The position numbers and the translations under genes were made by a program. The notes beneath the pieces were generated by a model. The model was not told the DNA's origin. It made no database searches and was given only the letters and a program-made list of their open reading frames with translations. From Amborella trichopoda (lineage: Eukaryota > Streptophyta > Magnoliopsida > Amborellales > Amborellaceae), in NCBI RefSeq assembly GCF_000471905.2, contig NW_006496628.1:352292-416291 (forward strand): a stretch of 64,000 nt of DNA, in the 5' to 3' direction. Positions 58,338 to 64,000 of the stretch are shown piece after piece (positions within the stretch are counted from its first letter, which is position 1; every line of letters begins with the position of its first letter).

Positions 58338-59095
58338 TGTCTCAACAAGCAGCTTCAGCCCACACTCAAAAGAAGAAAATCCCTGGTGGCATAAAACCAA
58401 GAATCCAAAAATATGAGCTTCAAGGAAAATATTCGAATAGTCAGAGTCCAGTTGCAAAAGGACTCGAAAGACAGAAAACTCACCAAGACGACAAGACAAG
58501 TCTCATAAGGAAGAACATTATTCCCGCGAGGTCACATACACACTCTAGAAACAAACATTACAGAAGGAAAGAAAATGACAAAGCAAGGGGAGAACCTGCT
58601 AGAGACTTTAGCTCGCCTAACCGACACGACCATACCTTCGGGATCGGCTAATAGAACCTGCCCCCGACTGGACTTCGTTGACGAGACCCAAATTGGTACT
58701 CTGAACGTCAAAAGCAAACCTAGTTTAACAACAAACAACTCCTACCAAAGCAAACCAACGAACATAGACCAAATGGGAACAATGCCCTTCAACATGGCAC
58801 TCAATTGCTAGATGGCCTGAATCTGACTGAAGAGGTCTGTACAAAATCCTTCAATTCAGAATAACAAACAGTCCGCACGAGGGTGAGGACTTTGACAATT
58901 CTCCCCCTAAATTCTCCACGGACGGACCTACGAACAATGCATCCCTACGTCAGAGCAGCCTAGTTACACCATTACGTGAATCTTCTCGGCGTTCATGTGG
59001 TCCTGTGACTACGAAGGAAAAAAATAAAAGTCGAAGGAATTTTTTTGAATGATTGTCCTTCTCACTTCTCTTGAAGAATAACATTTGGTGGGGCA

Positions 59096-60660
59096 AACTA
59101 TTTTAATGCATTTTTGGCACCTTGATCCCTGATTAGGAATAAGTAGGAAGCAGGTCAATAAAAGCCTACAAAACAGTGAAAAATCTTGACAGTCTCATAA
59201 TAGCCCCAAAATCAGTGATGATCTTCATCATCATTTCAAAAGACCACCTACCAAGTTTCATCTCGATCAGACATGTCCAAGGCAGTGAACACAAAGAAAT
59301 AATTTATGCGAAATCGGTCTCTAGCACCTTGAAGTAGATCCTGTAACTAAAGCCATACTTTTAGTGTGTCAAACAACTGTGGGACCACCGCCATTAGATC
59401 TGGTACGGTCGAAAACCCTTATGGGTCAAGTTTCAGCTTAATCGGGCACTCCAAAACAAAGTTATGGGTAAAATATCAAAAAGGGGTAAGCCGCACACTA
59501 TTCTTATGTCGCCTCACTGCATCAAAACACCATTAAAGGTGATTGTTTTAATAGTCATGAGTAGTCACATTAGGGGCTTATAAATCACTCTTTCCAAGTC
59601 GGATCGCATCCAAATTTGGTGAGCGTGTTCGTCTCATCAAGACGAGTAATTCGATACAAGCTATGCCTCGTAACGATGCCCGAACAGAGACTTGAAACTA
59701 AATGGAATTCATTGATCCGTGAAGGTAGCTGCAGAAAATTCAACAGCAGCAAACCTCGTTCAAGTAGCCAAATCACGACACTCACATACCGGACCAACAT
59801 GAAATCAATTGCATTATGTGCATAAGGTTCGAGGCTATCTCTGATCCGAACCTCACATACAATGAACAGTTAGATTTCACACACGATGGCGTCAAAGCTG
59901 CTGTAAATTCCGGCCACCAGATTCCAAGATTCCTGTCAAAAACTCAAGACGACAAAATCTTCATTCGGACACAAAATCGGGTTACGTTCGTTGAAACATG
60001 TTCGTGATGACATACTCAGTGTTATTTAGTGAAGAAGGCACGAAGAAACATCAAGGAATGGACACACAATTGATACGAAGCTTTCAAGATTCATCCAAAA
60101 TTCAAGTCTCATGATAATGGCTCAAAAACATGATTCATGGCTCGAAGTATCAAAATGATCGCCATGTCGAGACTTACAAGAAAATAATAATCTTTCGATC
60201 AAACGGGCATCAGCACACCCCGGGGTAAGCCACAGAAGATCACATAAGTTCTCGGGCAGAAGTAGGGATTGTTATGAAATTCCACACATTGTTAGGCAAG
60301 GGCAAAATAATAGTTTTTCACCCACTTTAAGAATTTATTTAAATTTAATTAAATTGTAATTATCTTCAATTCTAGGTAGTTTTCAAGCGTACACCCACTT
60401 TTTAGCCCAATTTTATATAAACAGACACTACCTCATTGTACAAAGGACGGATTCATTCTTCTTAGATCAATCAATAAAATTTTGATTTCTTGCTTGAGCC
60501 TGTGAGTATGTCTTGGAGAGAGAGAGAGGAGAGAGAAAAAAAAGGGTCGGTAACCTTCAAGCAGGTAACTTGCTCTCTCCTTCCCTCTTTCTCTCTCCTC
60601 CCCTCTTTATCTCTTTCTCTCTCTCCTTCTCATCTCCATCTCTTTCTCATCTCTATCCCT
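59096..60660 (+). mobile_element. Family-1 Tat LTR, right-truncated
   Basis: Matches the first 1.5 kb of the LTR at 53770-56400: polypurine-like GGTGGGG before it, the TTCGTCTCATCAAGACGAG palindrome (59628-59646), and a TATATAAA box at 60414-60421. It ends in the CT-rich tract at 60660, where the subtilase pseudogene begins. The rest of the LTR is missing. Confidence 0.8.
60414..60421 (+). promoter_or_regulatory. TATA box of the truncated LTR
   Basis: TATATAAA followed by CAGACACTACC. It points toward the antisense side of the subtilase pseudogene about 240 bases downstream. Confidence 0.45.
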
Positions 60661-62132
60661 TTGGATTCTTGGTGGAGTTTATGTAGGCCCTTATCTTATT
60701 ACCATCATAGAAATTCACTTTAGATACAGGCAATATATCTGCCGCAAGGAGTATTTGAAATGGATCATCTTCAGGATTTGTTACTATCATGGCCACACCC
60801 CCACCTTTTAGGAATGACAAATAGGTTTCCAATATCATTCCACTACCGTCCTCACACAATAGCACCTTACCAGAGACGGCTGTTGTACTTAGGTTGCCAG
60901 TGCATTTCGGGTCAGAGACGAGATGCACCAAAGGGAATAGTGTTGGCTTGAAATCTTTTGGTTGAAAGAGAGATTGGCCAGTAAAGATTTGCCCATTGCC
61001 AAGCTTTGTGTCGGCCCGGAGTTCACGGTCCATCGTGCTGGCACCAACTGTTAGGACCCAAGGTGCTGTACTCCGTACTGTACCCTCATCAGGTCATCGT
61101 TCTCTGCCGCACAACTCACAAGGATGCCTTTCTGCACAGCTTCAAACGCTCCAATGGCAATGATGTCACCAGTGAAGTTATAGGTCATCTTAAGTCCTAT
61201 GGAGATGGACAAGACATCCACCCCATCCAAAATTGCTTTGTCGAAACCGGTCAAGATATCCGATGAATAACAGCCCATATTATTATAGCACACCTTGTAG
61301 ATTGCAAGGTGCGCAAGTGGGGCTGTGCCTGCCGCCGTGCCCCTGATGCTGTTGAACAACACCACCCCAGGAACAAATCGTCCCCCAGCAGTCGTGGCAG
61401 TGTGCGTGCCATGTCCTTCGTCATCACGGGGTGAGTCAGAGACATTAGCTTTTGCAGCAAGGGCACCCTTGTTGAATACTTGGGCACCTATTAGCTTCTT
61501 ATTGCTGTGAGATGAGTTGAAGTCGGGGCCGGCATCCACGCACCACCCCTTCCACTTCTAGAGCGGTTGTGAAATCCCAATGTCATTCAGAGATGGGTGC
61601 TCCGGCCATATACCAGTGTCTAAAACACCAATGATGGTTCCTTTTCCGAACCCAGTATTAGGCCAAATCCCATGCTTTGGGCTAAACCCTAGGAATCGAA
61701 GGGAATGTGTGGTTTGTAAGGCTAGAAGTTCATCTAGGTAGGCATGCAGGAAGCCTTCTTTGGTCGTCATCGATTCTACTTCTGCAGGGGTGAGTATTGC
61801 AGCAAAGCCATCGATCACCTCGCTATACGCATACAGCATTCTGGAATCAGATTCACTCGCAGAGACGGTAAGAAGGATTTGTACCATCTGTCTCTGTCTG
61901 ATGGTGAGCCAGTTAAGCCCATCTCAGGCTGACTTACGTGTACTATGTAAGTCCTTGGCTGGTTTTGCAATGATCGATGGAGTAGGGAAGCCGATGCTAA
62001 ACCCGATTGGGAAAATGCAGAAGCCAGAAAACACAGGATAGCAGAGAACATTGTGGTTCTGGTGCAGAGCATTCTTGCACCATAGCCCATCATCATCCTC
62101 CTCCTCTGCTTCTTGTTCTTCTTTCCTATCAC
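60661..62132 (-). pseudogene. Subtilisin-like serine protease (subtilase, S8 family), truncated pseudogene
   Basis: Plant subtilases are secreted serine proteases made as pre-proproteins. From the likely start at 62132 (or the inner Met near 62096) there is a signal-peptide-like segment (FSAILCFLASAFSQS), then the I9 prodomain with RTYIVHVSQPE and MLYAYSEVIDGFAA, the catalytic Asp block IIGVLDTGIWPEHPS (near 61615), KWKGWCVDAG and KLIGAQVF, the catalytic His block DDEGHGTHTATTAGG (near 61410), DVLSISIG, and a PA domain (about 60990-60690). It stops at 60661 with NSTKNPKG. The Asn and Ser active-site blocks are missing; about 480 codons remain of a usual 740-780. There is a frameshift near 61870, an in-frame TAG at 61558-61560 and a frameshift near 61094. 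It has no introns, as in most plant subtilases. It is certainly not functional as it stands. Confidence 0.9.
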
Positions 62133-62690
62133 TTGAGCACAATAAGACCAACTAATAATTGTCTCTGAGATCGATGCTAGATTTCTAAAATCGAAAGAAA
62201 TTTGTATCTAGAATGAATTTGAAAAATGGAGAATATGAAATCCTAACGTGGATGGTGGAAGCCATTATGGTTATGTTCTGTAAAAGTTTCTAAAATTTGC
62301 AATTGGAGCTGGATTTTGTGGTTATACCATGTGGCCCACTACCAAAAGAGGCACTGAGAAATCAAAACATTTAGGAATTTAAGACGCATGAATATTGTAA
62401 TTTTAGCGTTACACTTCATGCTGTCGTTTTTCTATTTTAGGAATCCTCCTCCTCCAATTACGGGAACATAAAATGTAAAGTTGGTACTCTTTCAACGGAC
62501 TAACCAGGCACCTCTCTCCCTCTATCTAACATGGAGTCACCCATTTTTTCTGCCCACGGTAGCCCAAGGCGAGTTACTCGGGTGTACTTTGAGTCCAATA
62601 CAAGCCAAAAGCCCAAAAAAAAATTACCAAAAAAAAAAATCGTAGCTTCCACAAAACAAGGGGAATTTCAAAGGATTTGTTTCAAAGATT
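62133..62690. other. Upstream spacer of the subtilase pseudogene
   Basis: AT-rich host-like DNA where the promoter of the minus-strand pseudogene would lie. I see no clear TATA box and no other gene. Confidence 0.4.
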
Positions 62691-63060
62691 GGATTTGGGG
62701 AATGAATTTTCGAAGGGATTTCTAGATTGGATTTCTAGAGAGGGAAAACTGAGTTTTTAGAGATGAAAAGAGATTGGGTTTTAGAGAGATCGAGATTTTG
62801 GATTTCTAGAGAAAGAGATTGGGTTTTTAGAAAGAGAAATAGATATTGGGTATTTAGAGACATATAATGGGTTTTAGAGAGAGAGAGAGAGGTTGGGTTT
62901 TTAGAGAAAGAGAGACATTGGGTTTCTATAGAGAGAATGATTTTTTAGAGAGAGCAAGAGAGAGATTGGGTTTCTATAGAGAAAGAGATTGGATTTTTAG
63001 AGATAGAATGAGTTTTTTTAGAGAAAAGAGAGATTGGGTTTCTAGAGAGAAAGAATGAGT
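62690..63060 (+). repeat. Degenerate tandem repeat, AGAGAGATTGGGTTTTTAG type
   Basis: About ten units of 25-40 bases built on GAGAGA plus TTGGGTTT(T/C)TAGA. Arg/Glu-rich frames over it are repeat translations, not genes. Confidence 0.8.
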
Positions 63061-63515
63061 TTTAAATTTTTTTAAAAATATTTTAGCATGTATCTATTTT
63101 TTCTTACTATAAACAATAAAATTTGAAGAGTGAAGCTTAAAAAATATAATAAAAAAAATAAAAGGCATGCTAAATGGGCTGGGCTGGGCCAAGACATGTT
63201 CGGCTTACCTGATCATCTGGCTTGTTGGGAAATTGGACTTTTCCTGGTCGGCCTGTCTAAAGCTCGGCCCCGCCGGATAACCGTTCTTGTCTCAGAGAAG
63301 AGAGAAGATAGGTTGTCACCTGTCTATCCATTAGAGGGATGAAAACATGCCTAGTCCAGACTCCCAAGGCGCGACCTAGTCTATTAACACCCCTAGTTAT
63401 GATATGCTCAAGGGTGCCTCTAGTCTAATTAGGAAATTTTAACCTAATTAAACAGGTTTAGAGGGTATAGAAGCCTATTTGGAAGGTTTAGAGAGAGTTA
63501 GGACCTATAACTGAG
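63061..63515. other. Spacer without recognised features
   Basis: AT-rich left part, then a GGGCTGGGCTGGGCC short repeat near 63178 and unique sequence. No gene or transposon end is visible. Confidence 0.35.
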
Positions 63516-64000
63516 GGGCAGCTTTCTATGCTTCCCCTACTGCATAAAAGTGCAAGCTGTCTATGCTTCCCCTAATGCATAAAAGTAATATGCTTCTCCC
63601 TATTCAATCTTCTATTGTGAATAGTCGGCTAAGATGGCCCCAATCTCATTGTCATGTCTCTACACTATTTTATTTTTAACATTTTTTACAAATTATTTTG
63701 GCACAAAATTTTGGGAGTCCACTCCTCTCTTAAAGTTGCACCTATAAAAAATATAAAAAAAATATTATCAATAAAATTAAATGACAAAAATACCCCTAAA
63801 AGATCCAAGGTGTATTTTGGTCATAATATTTTATCAACAAATTATTTTTAATATTTTTTTTGGGTGCGCGTCATTGAGATGACAGCATGTACCAAATTTT
63901 ATATTCATATAGTTTGAAGAAAAAAAATAAAAATAAGATTCCATAATTGGGGTGACAATAGACTTTTATGCCATATCAAGCCTTTTGACAACGAAACAGC
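63516..64000 (-). mobile_element. Second copy of the MITE of 15519-16022, inverted, cut by window end
   Basis: Starts GGGCAGCTTTCTATGCTTCC. It then follows the reverse complement of the first MITE (GATGGCCCCAATC, TCTACACTATTTT, TTTTGGCACAAAATTTT, GTGTATTTTGGTCAT). The CTTCCCCTA terminal block is doubled here. Its other end lies beyond the window. Confidence 0.7.

Larger units (their letters stand above)
56401..59095 (+). mobile_element. Third plus-strand Tat copy, 3' region (starts mid-region)
   Basis: Joins the LTR end at 56400 and begins at a point matching about 52040 of the second copy. It holds the ATGACCTTAAACTGCA minisatellite (56530-57360), the hairpin block (57831-58002), a 215-bp duplication carrying part of that block, and the closing block before the LTR. 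No coding frame is convincing. Confidence 0.75.

Noticed and set aside
57799-58499. Two minus-strand frames (123 and 133 residues) sharing FFLFWGFFTHDH and similar segments
   Set aside because: Opposite strand of the 215-bp duplication and hairpin block; the similarity comes from the DNA duplication.
62867-63058. Arg/Glu-rich 63-residue frame
   Set aside because: Repeat translation of the GAGAGA/TTGGGTTT tandem tract.
1-64000. tRNA, rRNA, snoRNA or miRNA genes
   Set aside because: I saw no cloverleaf-like A/B box pair, no rRNA-like segment and no long near-perfect foldback apart from the transposon ends already listed. A tRNAscan or Infernal run would be decisive.

Overview
This window reads as repeat-dominated nuclear DNA of a flowering plant. 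Three things point there: large Ty3/Gypsy elements of the Tat/Ogre type, which carry a second RNase H domain before integrase; terminal-inverted-repeat MITEs; and a broken plant-type subtilisin-like protease gene. I see no intact host gene, no tRNA or rRNA gene, and nothing bacterial. I cannot name the species. All boundaries come from reading copies against each other by eye.

Layout. (1) 1-14534 is an older Tat-like element on the + strand ('family 2'), with LTRs at 136-973 and about 11739-14534 and a gag-like region but no visible pol. A 3'-truncated Tat element ('family 1', - strand, 2777-8969) sits inside it. (2) 14535-20992 holds DNA transposon remains: a MITE with target duplications, a 1.7-kb element with long inverted ends, a split copy of that element with about 2.1 kb of foreign DNA inside, a GA microsatellite and a 20-N gap. 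(3) 20993-60660 is a stack of family-1 Tat fossils on the + strand, mostly 3' halves plus LTRs. Two later insertions interrupt it. One is a structurally complete 18-kb element on the - strand (24722-42801) with two LTRs, primer-binding site, gag, RT-RNase H, second RNase H, integrase, long 3' region and matching target duplications. The other is an internally collapsed element (43702-49028). Sibling copies in the window preserve the empty target site of both. (4) 60661-62132 is a truncated subtilase pseudogene abutting a cut LTR. (5) 62133-64000 is host-like spacer, a GA-rich degenerate repeat and the start of a second, inverted MITE copy.

The most interesting signal is in the non-coding 3' regions of the Tat elements. 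A short chain of stem-loops, several followed by a GUAAAA-like tail, recurs in both families, and paired bases change together between families. The same 3' regions also carry at least six unrelated tandem-repeat families (periods about 26, 30, 35, 43, 50 and 215 bp), and the LTRs carry others (38 and 100 bp). This agrees with the known tendency of Tat/Ogre 3' regions to generate tandem repeats.

How the parts relate: nothing here looks like a working pathway. The order of events read from nesting is: family-2 element, then the family-1 fragment inside it; separately the old + strand Tat stack, then the 18-kb and the collapsed insertions. The two LTRs of the 18-kb element differ at about 13% of positions in a 240-base stretch I compared by eye, so even that younger insertion is probably several million years old.
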